The notes under the pieces: generated by a model
Told to the model about the DNA's origin: nothing
The model's database searches: none
What the model saw: the letters and a program-made list of their open reading frames with translations, nothing else
Translations under genes and position numbers: made by a program
Source: Alphaproteobacteria bacterium
GTDB taxonomy: Bacteria; Pseudomonadota; Alphaproteobacteria; UBA6615
Length of the DNA stretch: 64,000 bases
Reading direction: 5' to 3'
NCBI GenBank assembly: GCA_039980135.1
Contig: JBDXCV010000009.1
Span: 629,854 to 693,853, forward strand
Part shown: in pieces, positions 54,320-63,700 of the stretch
Position numbering within the stretch: position 1 is the first letter of the stretch
How the letters are laid out: the number at the start of each line of letters is the position of its first letter

Positions 54320-55120
54320 ATGGCAGGCCTGCAACCCATACGCGCGATCGAGCGCGGCATCTCCGTGATGCGCGCGCTCGAGGAACTGGGCACGGCCAGC
54401 CTGCATCAACTGCATGAATACACCGGGCTGCATCGCACCACGCTGCTGCGAATCCTGCTGACGCTGGAGCAACAGGAGCTGGTGCGGCGCGGGCTTGGCG
54501 ACGGGCTGTATCGCAACACCTTCGGGCTGCGGCGCATGACCGGGACGCTGGACGAATTCGACCGGCTGGCCGAGATCGCCGGGCCTGTCCTGGGCCGCCT
54601 GTGCGAACGGGTCAAATGGCCGTCCGATCTCATGGTCCGGAACGGCAAGTTCATGGAGATCAAGGAAACCAGCCGGCGCCAGACGCCTTTTCTGGTCAAC
54701 CGCGATGAGGTCGGGCATCAGGTCGGGTTCGCGGTCACGGCGGTCGGGCGCGCCTATCTCGCATTCTGTCCGCGCGCGGAGTATGACGAAATACTCGACG
54801 AACTCGCCAGGTCGGCCCATCCCGCAGACCAGCTCGCGCGCACACCGGAGAAGCTCGAACCCATCCTCGAACAGGTCCGCGCGCAAGGCTATGCGACCCG
54901 CGATGAGTTCTATATGGGCGGCAACTACGGCGAAGGTAAGTTCTTCGATGACGGCCTGAGTGCGATATCCATACCCGTTCTGGCGGGCGACCAGGTGCTC
55001 GGCTGCGTCAATCTCGTCTGGATGCGCCAGGCCGTGCCGGCGGACGCCTTCGTGGCCGACCATCTCGCGGATTTGCGCGCCGCCGCCGATGAGATCGTCG
55101 CGGCCTACGATGCCGGCTAG
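54320..55120 (+). CDS. IclR family transcriptional regulator
   Basis: 266 residues: winged HTH at residues 1-75 (LQPIRAIERGISVMRALEE, TGLHRTTLLRILLTLEQQELV) and an effector domain at about 80-260 (VGFAVTAVGRAYLAFCPRAEYDEIL). IclR regulators typically answer aromatic-pathway intermediates and control adjacent operons. Divergent from the sulfatase gene, so it probably regulates the sulfatase-SDR-molybdenum operon and itself through the 54248-54273 repeat. Its sequence around LHEYTGLHRTTLLRIL is near-typical of MhpR/PcaR-like members. Confidence 0.9.
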   Translation: MAGLQPIRAIERGISVMRALEELGTASLHQLHEYTGLHRTTLLRILLTLEQQELVRRGLGDGLYRNTFGLRRMTGTLDEFDRLAEIAGPVLGRLCERVKWPSDLMVRNGKFMEIKETSRRQTPFLVNRDEVGHQVGFAVTAVGRAYLAFCPRAEYDEILDELARSAHPADQLARTPEKLEPILEQVRAQGYATRDEFYMGGNYGEGKFFDDGLSAISIPVLAGDQVLGCVNLVWMRQAVPADAFVADHLADLRAAADEIVAAYDAG

Positions 55121-55184
55121 GCGCCGGCGCTAGTTCCGGTGGTGCAATGCCAACGAAAGGCTCTGGCGTGTCTTTCAGCAGCTG

Positions 55185-56576
55185 TCATCGTTCGGCAAAC
55201 GCATAACGCAAGGATGCCGAAACCGGGCGCACCAAAAACTCCAGAAGAGAACGGGATCCCGTGTTGATATTCGCTTCGACGGTCATGCCCGGCAGGACCC
55301 TGCGGCGGTCGATACTCGGTCCGAGTTCGTTCTCGGCGAGCACAACGCGCGCCTCGTAATAGATGCGTCCCTCATCGTCAGCGAAGCTGGTGGCAGACAC
55401 CCGTTCCAGCTGGCCGGACAGGGTCCCGTAGCGCGAGACATCGAACCCGCTGACGGCGACATTGACGAGCTGACCCCGCCGCAGGTAGCCCACATCGCGC
55501 GGGTCGACCCGCGCCTCGACCACAAGAGTCTCGTCCCCCGGGACGATATCCATGAGTGTCTGACCCGCGGAGATCACGGCGCCCGGCCCGGAGAGCGACA
55601 AGGCATTCACCGTCCCGGAAACCGGTGCCAGGACATTCAAACGGGCGAAACGGTCGCGATATCTGGCCAGCGATTCGCGTAGTTCCGTGAGTTCCGAAGA
55701 CACGGTTTCGAGTTCCTGCGCCCGGTCATTGCGCCAGTTGATCGCGTGCTCAAGGATCTGGTTGCGTGCCTCCACCACGGCGCTCTCGGCAAGGCGCAGA
55801 CTGCTTCGTACCTCTCCGAGGCGCCCCCGCAGACGCGCAAACTCGCGCTGGATTTCAAGCATGGAGATTCGGGAGCCCACTCCCTTGTTGAAGAGGTCCT
55901 CCCGGATTTTCCGCTGATCGTCCATGTATGTGATCTGCTCGGTCAGGCTGGAAATCTGTACGCGCAGGGCCTCAACCTCCAACTCGCTCTGCCGCAGACG
56001 ATCACGAAGAACGGTCTGCTCGGCGACGTAGCTTTGCCGGGCCGATTCGAGCAGCCGGCGCTGGTCTTCGGCCAGTTCCAGATTGTCGACCGCAATCGAA
56101 TCGAACTGTTCGGACCCGCCGTTAATCTCCGCGCGCAGCCGCATCGCCTTCGCCCGCAGGTGAATGTACCGGGACTCGAGCTGCTCGAGATCAGCGCCGC
56201 TCGCCGCACTGTCGAGGCGAACCAGAATATCGCCGGCGGCCACCGCATCCCCGTTCCGCACTAGCAGCTCCTGGGCAATTCCACCCTCAAGATGCTGGAC
56301 GCTGCGGATCGCGCCTGACGGCATGATCGTTCCCGCGGTGCGCGCCGCCGTCGTCACCGGTGTGACCGACGCCCACCCCACCGCGCCCGCAAGCAACAGG
56401 GCTACGACGGCGATAAAGGCCAGGAGAATGCGGGGTGGGCCGGCTTCCTCGAGACGCACGGAGTGCGAGAGATAACGAAACTGGACCCGCGGCGTACCGC
56501 GCGCGTCCGATACCGGCGCCAGCAAGCTGCCGTTCGACGGGCGCGTGCCATGCGGTGTCATTTCCGATCTGGTCAT
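55185..56576 (-). CDS. HlyD family type I secretion periplasmic adaptor
   Basis: 463 residues. One TM at about residues 45-70 (AFIAVVALLLAGAVGWAS), a lipoyl/barrel half (GGIAQELLVRNGDAVAAGDILVRLD), a long coiled coil at about 140-310 and the C-terminal barrel end with GPSIDRRRVLPGMTVEANINTGSRSLLEFLVRPV, the HlyD/PrtE signature. It links the inner-membrane exporter to a TolC-type channel. No tolC gene is seen nearby. It follows the first exporter gene by 21 bp, and the RTX cargo is divergent upstream. Confidence 0.92.
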   Translation of the reverse strand: MTRSEMTPHGTRPSNGSLLAPVSDARGTPRVQFRYLSHSVRLEEAGPPRILLAFIAVVALLLAGAVGWASVTPVTTAARTAGTIMPSGAIRSVQHLEGGIAQELLVRNGDAVAAGDILVRLDSAASGADLEQLESRYIHLRAKAMRLRAEINGGSEQFDSIAVDNLELAEDQRRLLESARQSYVAEQTVLRDRLRQSELEVEALRVQISSLTEQITYMDDQRKIREDLFNKGVGSRISMLEIQREFARLRGRLGEVRSSLRLAESAVVEARNQILEHAINWRNDRAQELETVSSELTELRESLARYRDRFARLNVLAPVSGTVNALSLSGPGAVISAGQTLMDIVPGDETLVVEARVDPRDVGYLRRGQLVNVAVSGFDVSRYGTLSGQLERVSATSFADDEGRIYYEARVVLAENELGPSIDRRRVLPGMTVEANINTGSRSLLEFLVRPVSASLRYAFAER

Positions 56577-56597
56577 GATGGATCCGTCCTTTGCTTT

Positions 56598-58763
56598 CTA
56601 GAGAACATGGCCGGTCAGCCGCGGCACGGTATCTTCCGGAACACCGTCCCCGACGATTTCGCCGTTCACCATTGCCACGACGCGGTCGGCCAGCATCATG
56701 TGGCTGGGCCGATGGGTGACCATGAGCACGGTGCGGGTTCCGCGAAGAGCATTTATGGCCGCACAGAACTTGCGGTCCCCGTCGACGTCGAGTGCGTTCG
56801 CGGCTTCGTCGAGCAGCAGAACAGAAGCAGGAGACAGGTAGGCACGCGCCAGCGCCAGGCGCTGGTGAAATCCGGCGGGCAGGCTCAGCGAACGGTTGTC
56901 TCCGATCCTGGTATCGAATCCGTCCGGTAGCGCATTGATATCATCCAGGAGGCCCGCAACATCGCACGCTTCCGATAATTCCGAATCGCTGGCCGACAGA
57001 TTTCCGAACCTGAGGTTCTGGGCAATTGTTCCGTACAGGACCTGCGCCTGCTGCGGCACGAACGCGACCGCGCGGCGCAGCTCGACCGGGTCGAGCTGGC
57101 GGATGTCGATCCCGTCGAGGGTAATCGTTCCGCCCTGGGGTTCATAGAGACGCAGCGCCAGGCTCAGAAGCGACGACTTGCCGGAACCACTGGGCCCGGC
57201 GAGCGCCACGATCTCGCCTTTCCGTGCCGAGAAACTCACGCCAAGCAGGGCAGGCTCATGCTGCGGTAGGTATCGCAGGCTGACCCGGTGAAACGCGAGC
57301 GTGCCGGAGAATATCTTGCGTTCCCCGATCGCCTGATCGGGCGCGCGCTCGACCTTCAGTCGAAGCAATTCGTGGAACTGGCGGATACTGAGGACGACCT
57401 GTTCCAGCCGGGCGATAAGGTTGAAGCCCGTCTGGATTGGCGCCAGGACACGCCATGTGAGGGCCATCGTCGCGATCAGCGCGCCCATGGTCATCTCGCC
57501 CGTCGCGATCGCGCCAACACCCAGCGCGAGAACCCCGACGCCCCCGAAGACCATGATCATGTGCGAAATTGTCTGGACAACGCTCGTCAGGTAGTTGGCT
57601 CGGAATGCGGTCATCGCGGCATTCGCGGACTTCCTACGGAACCGCTCATACCAGGTGTCCTCGGCGCCCATCAGTTTGATGCTTCGCATCTGGCCCAACG
57701 TCTCGACCACGAATGCGTGCCGCTCCGCCCGCTCACTGCTCGCGGCCTTCACCCGGCGGCGCATCGCCGGGAACATCAAGAGACCCAGAATGCCGTAGAT
57801 CACGATCAAGCCGAGCGGGATCAGGACAACCGGCCCGGCGATCAAACCGATGACCGTCAGGAAAACGATCACAAATGGGAGATCGAAGACGACCGTGACG
57901 AGTGGCCCGGTAAAGAAGTCCCGCAGGGATTCGAATTCTTTGATCAGCGCCAGTTGTTTGCCGACCGGCGCGCGTTCGATGAACGCATAGGGCAGGTGCA
58001 AAATCTGCGCGAATGCGCGGGTGCCGATCAGGAACTCCAGACGCGCGCTGAGGAAGGCCTGCCCGCGAGTCCGGATCGCCCGCAACAGGAACTCGACGCC
58101 CAGCGCAATCACGATGCCGATCGACAGGGAGGAGAGGAACATCCCCGAACGGCGGCCGATTACCTGATCGTAGATCACCATGATCGAGAGCGGCACCACC
58201 AGCGCCAGTATGTTGGTGATCATGCTGGCGACAAACATGAGCGCGAGAAGAGATTTGAAACGCCTGACGATCTCGGGGAACCAGGACATGCCGCCGGCCC
58301 CGCGCGAAGCTTCGCCCCGCCGGGCGGCGTCGAGCACATAGGCGCGCCCCCGCCAGTAGTGCGGGTTCAGGTCGTACTCGCCGCCGCGATCGGGATCGAA
58401 GACCCTGATCCGCTCGCCGACCCGTTCAATCAGGACATAAATTTCGCCACGGCTAGTCTCGTACAGGCAGGGAAACATCCGGCTGTCGAGCCGTTCGGCG
58501 GCAACGGACAGGCTCGTCGTCGGGAACCCCAGGAGCGCGAGAGTGTCCCGCAGATCGTCAATCGTCGGATCGCGGACGAAATGCGGCAGCGATTCAACCA
58601 GTTGATTGGGGTCACCTCGCCATTTCAGCGCTGACAGAATCGGGACGAGACAGGCAGCGATTCCGCGCAATGTCCGGTCCGCCTCGCCGCCGTAACGCAG
58701 GCTCTCGCGCAGCAGATCCGTCTGCGCCATGGCCTGGGGCAATGTTGCGAGAAACGCAGTCAT
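56598..58763 (-). CDS. Type I secretion ABC exporter with inactive C39-like domain
   Basis: 721 residues. The N-terminal 130 residues are a C39-peptidase-like domain without the catalytic Cys, as in HlyB, used for cargo recognition. TM domain about 165-440. The nucleotide domain has Walker A GPSGSGKSS, Q-loop FVPQQAQ, Walker B VLLLDEAANALD with the catalytic Glu, and H-loop VTHRP. The signature position is SLSLPAGFHQRLALARA, lacking LSGGQ. Its start ATGA-overlaps the second exporter by 4 nt, so the two are coupled and probably heterodimerise. Confidence 0.9.
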   Translation of the reverse strand: MTAFLATLPQAMAQTDLLRESLRYGGEADRTLRGIAACLVPILSALKWRGDPNQLVESLPHFVRDPTIDDLRDTLALLGFPTTSLSVAAERLDSRMFPCLYETSRGEIYVLIERVGERIRVFDPDRGGEYDLNPHYWRGRAYVLDAARRGEASRGAGGMSWFPEIVRRFKSLLALMFVASMITNILALVVPLSIMVIYDQVIGRRSGMFLSSLSIGIVIALGVEFLLRAIRTRGQAFLSARLEFLIGTRAFAQILHLPYAFIERAPVGKQLALIKEFESLRDFFTGPLVTVVFDLPFVIVFLTVIGLIAGPVVLIPLGLIVIYGILGLLMFPAMRRRVKAASSERAERHAFVVETLGQMRSIKLMGAEDTWYERFRRKSANAAMTAFRANYLTSVVQTISHMIMVFGGVGVLALGVGAIATGEMTMGALIATMALTWRVLAPIQTGFNLIARLEQVVLSIRQFHELLRLKVERAPDQAIGERKIFSGTLAFHRVSLRYLPQHEPALLGVSFSARKGEIVALAGPSGSGKSSLLSLALRLYEPQGGTITLDGIDIRQLDPVELRRAVAFVPQQAQVLYGTIAQNLRFGNLSASDSELSEACDVAGLLDDINALPDGFDTRIGDNRSLSLPAGFHQRLALARAYLSPASVLLLDEAANALDVDGDRKFCAAINALRGTRTVLMVTHRPSHMMLADRVVAMVNGEIVGDGVPEDTVPRLTGHVL

Positions 58764-60553
58764 GACGCGACGCCCGCCCGCATCCCGTGGGGCACGGGAT
58801 CGATCACCAGGCCCGCATCCCCGGAACCAGCGTCTGGCCGCGGGCGAATCTGCCGGTTGCTGATTTCCAGCACCCGGTCGGCCATGCGCACGAGGGACGG
58901 CCGGTGCGTGACCATCACCATCGTCTTTGCCCCCTTCATCTCGGCGAAGAATCGCTGCAGGAGTTCGTCCGACTGAAGATCGAACGCGGAGTTCGCCTCG
59001 TCGAACAGGACAATCTTCGGGCCCGCTGCAAGCGCGCGAACAATAGCAATGCGCTGACGAACACCGGCCGCCAGGATGTCATTGCTCGAGTTGCCGAGCT
59101 TGGTGTCGAGCCCGTCGGGAAGACGTGCGAGGACCTTGTCGAGCTCCAGCGTACGAGCAATCTCCATCGCCGAATCGAGCCGGTCTTCACCGGCAAACAT
59201 CGTCATGTTCTCCCGGATCGTTCCACGATACAGCGTTCCGCGCTGCGGCAGGTAGGCGATCTGCTGGCGTAGCACCCGGGGGTCGAGATCGGCGACCGAA
59301 ACGCCGTCATATCGGATTTCGCCCGCCGTGGGCGTGAGCAGGCCCATGGCAAGCCAGAGAAAGGTGGACTTGCCGGAGCCGTTCTGCCCGACGACCGCGA
59401 CGGTCTCACCCGTCTCGACCGAGACATCGAGGTTGCAGAAGAGGGCATCCCCGGTCCCGGGATAGACGAAGCCCACGTCGTGGCAGCTGAAACCGCCGCT
59501 GATCTCGGGAACCTCCAAGCCGCGGCCTTCAGATTCAGACGGCAGCTGCATGATCTCCTGCAGTCGGGATTCCGCCACCTTGATGTTCTGGAACTGCACC
59601 CAGACAGCGATCGCCCGGAGGATCGGCTGCACGGATCGGCCTGCCAGGAGCATGCACGCGGCAAGCATGCCAAGCGTCAGGCGCTCCTCGAGCACGAGCA
59701 CGGCGCCCGCGCCCGCGACGGAGATCATCGTGAGGTTCGAGAAAAGTGCCCCATGTGCCTGTGCAAGCCCGGATTTGAGGATGACCTCGTGCACGGCCTC
59801 GGAGGAACTTCGCAGCAGCCGCTCGTAGCGTCGCATCATCAACTCTTCGAGCGCCAGCGCCTTGACCAGCTGCATGCCGCCGAGCACCTCGATGATGAAA
59901 CTGTAACGCCGGTCATCGATATCCTGGCGCGCGGTCAGGGCTTTGCGCAGCTTGTGACCAAGCCCCAAGGCGAGCAAACCGACCACCAGAATGATGACCA
60001 GTGGTACAACAACGAGTTCGCCCCCGATGAAGGCAATCAGTGCCAGGAACAGTGCGACGAAGGGAAGGTCGATGAGGGCCAGCATCCCCTGCCCCGAATA
60101 CAGATCCCGGAGCGTCTCGATCGCATTGAATCGCGCCAGCTGCGTGCCCGGAGGTTCGCGTTCGAACTCCAGGGAACTGGTCGAAAGCATGCGATCGACG
60201 ATGCGGCAGCCCACCGCATGCTCGAAGCGTGCAGCTCCCCAACTCGTGATGTAGGCACGCGCCAGCCGGAGTGCGCCGTCGAGTATGACGACCGCGGCCA
60301 GCCCGGCGAGCAGGTAGATGAAGGTTTCCTGTCCGCCGTTGGGAATAACACGATCATAGGTCTGCAGGATCACGAGCGGCAGCGCGAGTGAAAGCAGGTT
60401 GATCACGACCGACGAGAGCAGAATGTCGATCCGACCGTATGCGCTGCGGCCGAGGGAGCGCAGCACGCGTGGCATCTGTCCCGGCGTCATCGATGTTGCA
60501 GTTTGGGTCAGTCTGTATCTCCGCAAACGGCGCCCCGGCGACGCTGCGATCAC
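58760..60553 (-). CDS. Type I secretion ABC exporter without peptidase domain
   Basis: About 577-597 residues: six TMs (about 45-320) and a nucleotide domain with Walker A GQNGSGKST, Q-loop YLPQRG, Walker B IVLFDEANSAFD and H-loop VTHRPS. The signature is DILAAGVRQRIAIVRA instead of LSGGQ. GTG 60553 is the longest start; ATG 60490 is also possible since homology begins near RVLRSLGRS; neither has a strong ribosome site. First gene of the operon, divergent from the RTX gene. Confidence 0.9.
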   Translation of the reverse strand: MIAASPGRRLRRYRLTQTATSMTPGQMPRVLRSLGRSAYGRIDILLSSVVINLLSLALPLVILQTYDRVIPNGGQETFIYLLAGLAAVVILDGALRLARAYITSWGAARFEHAVGCRIVDRMLSTSSLEFEREPPGTQLARFNAIETLRDLYSGQGMLALIDLPFVALFLALIAFIGGELVVVPLVIILVVGLLALGLGHKLRKALTARQDIDDRRYSFIIEVLGGMQLVKALALEELMMRRYERLLRSSSEAVHEVILKSGLAQAHGALFSNLTMISVAGAGAVLVLEERLTLGMLAACMLLAGRSVQPILRAIAVWVQFQNIKVAESRLQEIMQLPSESEGRGLEVPEISGGFSCHDVGFVYPGTGDALFCNLDVSVETGETVAVVGQNGSGKSTFLWLAMGLLTPTAGEIRYDGVSVADLDPRVLRQQIAYLPQRGTLYRGTIRENMTMFAGEDRLDSAMEIARTLELDKVLARLPDGLDTKLGNSSNDILAAGVRQRIAIVRALAAGPKIVLFDEANSAFDLQSDELLQRFFAEMKGAKTMVMVTHRPSLVRMADRVLEISNRQIRPRPDAGSGDAGLVIDPVPHGMRAGVAS

Positions 60554-60600
60554 GCAGTCGCAGGGGTCGAATACCTACTCTTGTATTCCTGGGTTGAAGA

Positions 60601-60622
60601 TTGGTTAATTTCCGATAACCAA
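60601..60622. promoter_or_regulatory. Inverted repeat in the T1SS/RTX intergenic region
   Basis: TTGGTTA (60601-60607) and TAACCAA (60616-60622) are 7-bp perfect arms with an 8-bp spacer in the 168-bp divergent gap, 47 bp from the longest exporter start. Position and symmetry suit a dimeric regulator of both sides; no regulator gene is adjacent. Confidence 0.4.
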
Positions 60623-60721
60623 GATTTATAAAATGCCCGGAATGCTAAACGGAGTTTAAACCCCGGCGCGCTAGGGTTTCGGCTGGAAACGTTACGAACC
60701 CTCAACCCCGGAGCGCGGCTT

Positions 60722-62893
60722 GTGGCCGATCGCGAGCCCTTGAAAGATCTGTACGACGGCGACCTGAAGCACGGCGATGGGCGCGATTTCGACGCGCACG
60801 ACGGCGATATTCGCGACGGCGAGCTTTGGATCGGTGACGAAAGGAAAACGGTCCACCGCGAGGAATCGACCGCGTCGAAGCAGGCCGCGATCACGACCAA
60901 CAGCAACGTCCGCCCCACGGCAGACGCGACCAATGCAAACCTGCACACCGGCACTGTCGCGCAGGAACCCGGCACCGCGGAGTCCGGCGCCCATGCGCCG
61001 GTGCAGGACGAACAATCCGGCTCGGCCGACGAAGCGGTCCTCGACGACGAAGCGTTGCCCGGCCGTGGCGCCGCGACCGCTCCACCGAGCAAACCGAACG
61101 CGCCACCGTCATCCGAAACCGCCGCACGTGCCCTATCAGCCGACCCCGATGGCGAACCGGCCCCGCCCGTCCCGGACGCGGTGCCCGCAACCGAACCGGA
61201 TACAAGCCGGCCGCCGACGCGAATGACGGCGGAAGAACCGCAGAACACCAGTGTCGCTCCCGCACCGAATATCTTCGCGGGCAGCGCCGAACCCGCCACC
61301 CCGGCGACGGAACCACCCTTCGATCCCGGGCCGGGACCTATTTCCGAACCACCGGACGAGACCGCGAGCACACCCTCCCTGCGGATCGGAAGCGCGTCCG
61401 TTTCGGCCGTGGGCTTCAGCCCCGGGAACGGCACCGGCACGGGAACGGCGGGTGACGATGTCCTACAAGGCGGTGCCGGCGACGATTCGATCGACGGCGG
61501 CGACGGAAACGACACCCTGTACGGCGACAACAACCCGGCCAGCCTCCTGAACGCCAGCCTGAACATTTCCGCGTCTCTAACCGATACGGACGGCTCGGAA
61601 ACCCTCTCCATTCTCATCGAGGGCGTACCGGTAGGCGCGGCGCTTTCCGCAGGCACCGACAATGGGGACGGCAGCTGGACGCTGAGCGAGGCTCAGTTGG
61701 CGAAACTGACGATTGCCGTGCCCCAGGGGACAGCCGACTTCGACCTGACCCTAACGGCCACGGCCACCGAGTCGAACGGCGGTGACACGGCAAGCAGCAG
61801 CACCACGATCTCGGTTGTGGTCGACCCTGGCCGGGACGGTGACGACACCATCGTCGGCGGGACCGGCAACGACACGATCTACGGACAGGGCGGCGACGAC
61901 ACGATAAGCGGCGGCGCGGGCGCAGACACCATCGACGCCGGGTCCGGCGACGACATCATTCACGCCAGCGGCGGCGGGGATACGATAGACGGCGGCGCCG
62001 GGTCCGACACGATCAACTACTCCGCCGCCGCATCCGGCGGATCGGTCAACCTCTCAACCGGAACAGACAGCACCGGCGCCACGATCAGCAACATCGAGAA
62101 CCTGGTTGGATCGAACAGTGGTGACACGCTCGTCGGCAACGGTGAGGCGAATGTCCTGTCGGGCGGCGGCGGAAATGATACATTGAGCGGCGGCGCGGGC
62201 AACGATAGGCTCCGTGGCGGAGACGGAAACGACATCCTCGCCGGCGGCGAAGGGGCCGACACGCTTAACGGCGGAGCGGGAATCGACACCGTCGTCTATG
62301 CCGACGCGACAAGCGGCGTCACCGCCTCGCTGGGCGGCGTCGGCAACATTGACATCGCAAACCTCAATGACGAGGCGGACGGTGACCAGATCACCAATGT
62401 TGAGAACCTCATTGGCTCCGGCCACAACGACAGCCTGACCGGCAACAGCGACGCGAACCTGATTCGCGGCGGCGGCGGCAACGATTCGATCATGGGCGGT
62501 GCCGGAAACGATACGCTCGTCGGCGGAAGCGGGAACGACACGGTCTCCGGCGGCAGCGGAAATGACACTATTTCCGGTGGCGACGGCAACGACACGCTTC
62601 GCGGCAATACCGGCGACGACGTGCTCAGCGGCAATGCCGGCGACGATCTGTTCCTCTATTCGTCTGGCGACGGAGACACCGCCGTCCACGGCGGCGCCGG
62701 CTGGACCGACACCCTGCGCATCGACGCGCCGTCTGCGGGCGGGACCAACTGGACCATCGCCTTCGACGGCGGGTCGTCCGTCAACAGCGTGAAGGACGGC
62801 TATGCGGACCTGACCGCCGACGCGTCGGGCACCATCACCTACAGCGACGGCAGCGTCATCACGTTCGACGGCCTCGAGAAAATCGAGTGGTAA
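60722..62893 (+). CDS. RTX-type calcium-binding secreted protein
   Basis: 723 residues without signal peptide, as for type I secretion. Residues 1-240 are acidic, Pro/Ala-rich and low complexity. A short RTX block (GGAGDDSIDGGDGNDTLYGD) is at about 248-270, then a cadherin-like domain at about 271-371 (DTDGSETLSILIEGVPVGA), then GGxGxDxxx nonapeptides in blocks at about 373-440, 476-523 and 581-643, and a 70-residue C-terminus rich in DGSSV/DGLEKIEW that likely holds the secretion signal. Start GTG 60722 after GGAG. No protease or lipase domain seen; may be an adhesin or biofilm matrix protein. It is the predicted cargo of the divergent exporter. Confidence 0.92.
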   Translation: MADREPLKDLYDGDLKHGDGRDFDAHDGDIRDGELWIGDERKTVHREESTASKQAAITTNSNVRPTADATNANLHTGTVAQEPGTAESGAHAPVQDEQSGSADEAVLDDEALPGRGAATAPPSKPNAPPSSETAARALSADPDGEPAPPVPDAVPATEPDTSRPPTRMTAEEPQNTSVAPAPNIFAGSAEPATPATEPPFDPGPGPISEPPDETASTPSLRIGSASVSAVGFSPGNGTGTGTAGDDVLQGGAGDDSIDGGDGNDTLYGDNNPASLLNASLNISASLTDTDGSETLSILIEGVPVGAALSAGTDNGDGSWTLSEAQLAKLTIAVPQGTADFDLTLTATATESNGGDTASSSTTISVVVDPGRDGDDTIVGGTGNDTIYGQGGDDTISGGAGADTIDAGSGDDIIHASGGGDTIDGGAGSDTINYSAAASGGSVNLSTGTDSTGATISNIENLVGSNSGDTLVGNGEANVLSGGGGNDTLSGGAGNDRLRGGDGNDILAGGEGADTLNGGAGIDTVVYADATSGVTASLGGVGNIDIANLNDEADGDQITNVENLIGSGHNDSLTGNSDANLIRGGGGNDSIMGGAGNDTLVGGSGNDTVSGGSGNDTISGGDGNDTLRGNTGDDVLSGNAGDDLFLYSSGDGDTAVHGGAGWTDTLRIDAPSAGGTNWTIAFDGGSSVNSVKDGYADLTADASGTITYSDGSVITFDGLEKIEW

Positions 62894-62908
62894 CGCCCGC
62901 TCGCCGCG

Positions 62909-63670
62909 CTAGTTCCCGGCAAAGGTGACGCGCCCCCCCGTCGGCAAACCGGCGATCTCCGGCGGCGCGATGCCGGCGACCTCGAGGATCATCTTCTTCA
63001 GCACCGCCTCGGCAAAGCTGATCGTCTCGTCGACCGTGACGACGAACGCCCCGGTGCCGCCGATGATCTGTTCACGAAACTCCGCCTCCAGCGAGACCGC
63101 GCGCAGAGGCCGCGTGCTGCCGGGCCGGCTGATCGCCAGTCCGTTGATCGTAATCCCGGCCGAGATCGCATTGTCACGCGCGAGGAACAGCGGCATGCCG
63201 CCGATATTCCCGGCGTCGGCGGAGATGTCGATGATCCGCCGCAGGCCTTGATGGGAATTGGTCTGAATCAGATTCTGGGAGTAGGCGATGGCATTGCTGA
63301 TCGAGTTGTAGCCCCATGCCTGACGCGGTGCATCGACCAGCGCCGCGCCAAATGCGGCGGCCGATTCAGGGCCATCGATGACCGTCCAGTCCACGATCGT
63401 ATGCTGGGATTGCGCGCTTCCCCACTCGACATAGGCGATGATGCTTTTGCCGTGGATACCCCCGGTCAGCAGTTCCAGGACGCGCGGGTTGCGCACCGCG
63501 TTCGCATATCCTTCGCGCTGCAGACGCAGTTCCGCATCATCGATCGAGCCCGAACCGTCGGCCGCCAGGACCAGTTCGAGGTCCACGGGCTCCTGGGCTG
63601 ACGCCAAGTTGACCGGCGCGAGCAAAAGTATCGCCGCCGCGATCAATCTAACACCCGGACCAAATATCAT
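62909..63670 (-). CDS. DUF1194 (von Willebrand A-like) exported protein
   Basis: 253 residues. A signal peptide (VRLIAAAILLLAPVNLASA) ends near residue 26; the mature domain starts DLELVLAADGSGSIDDAELRLQREGYANA with a MIDAS-type D-x-S-x-S, and continues ADAGNIGGMPLFLARDNA. DUF1194 proteins are vWA-like and of unknown role. It is convergent with the RTX gene by 15 bp; no functional link is certain. Confidence 0.88.
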   Translation of the reverse strand: MIFGPGVRLIAAAILLLAPVNLASAQEPVDLELVLAADGSGSIDDAELRLQREGYANAVRNPRVLELLTGGIHGKSIIAYVEWGSAQSQHTIVDWTVIDGPESAAAFGAALVDAPRQAWGYNSISNAIAYSQNLIQTNSHQGLRRIIDISADAGNIGGMPLFLARDNAISAGITINGLAISRPGSTRPLRAVSLEAEFREQIIGGTGAFVVTVDETISFAEAVLKKMILEVAGIAPPEIAGLPTGGRVTFAGN

Positions 63671-63700
63671 TTCACACCCGCTAATTATGTGATGAGTGAA

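Noticed and set aside
60722-62893. Tandem RTX nonapeptides considered as a CRISPR-like or satellite repeat
   Set aside because: They are coding repeats of GGxGxDxxx with synonymous drift, with no spacers of uniform length.
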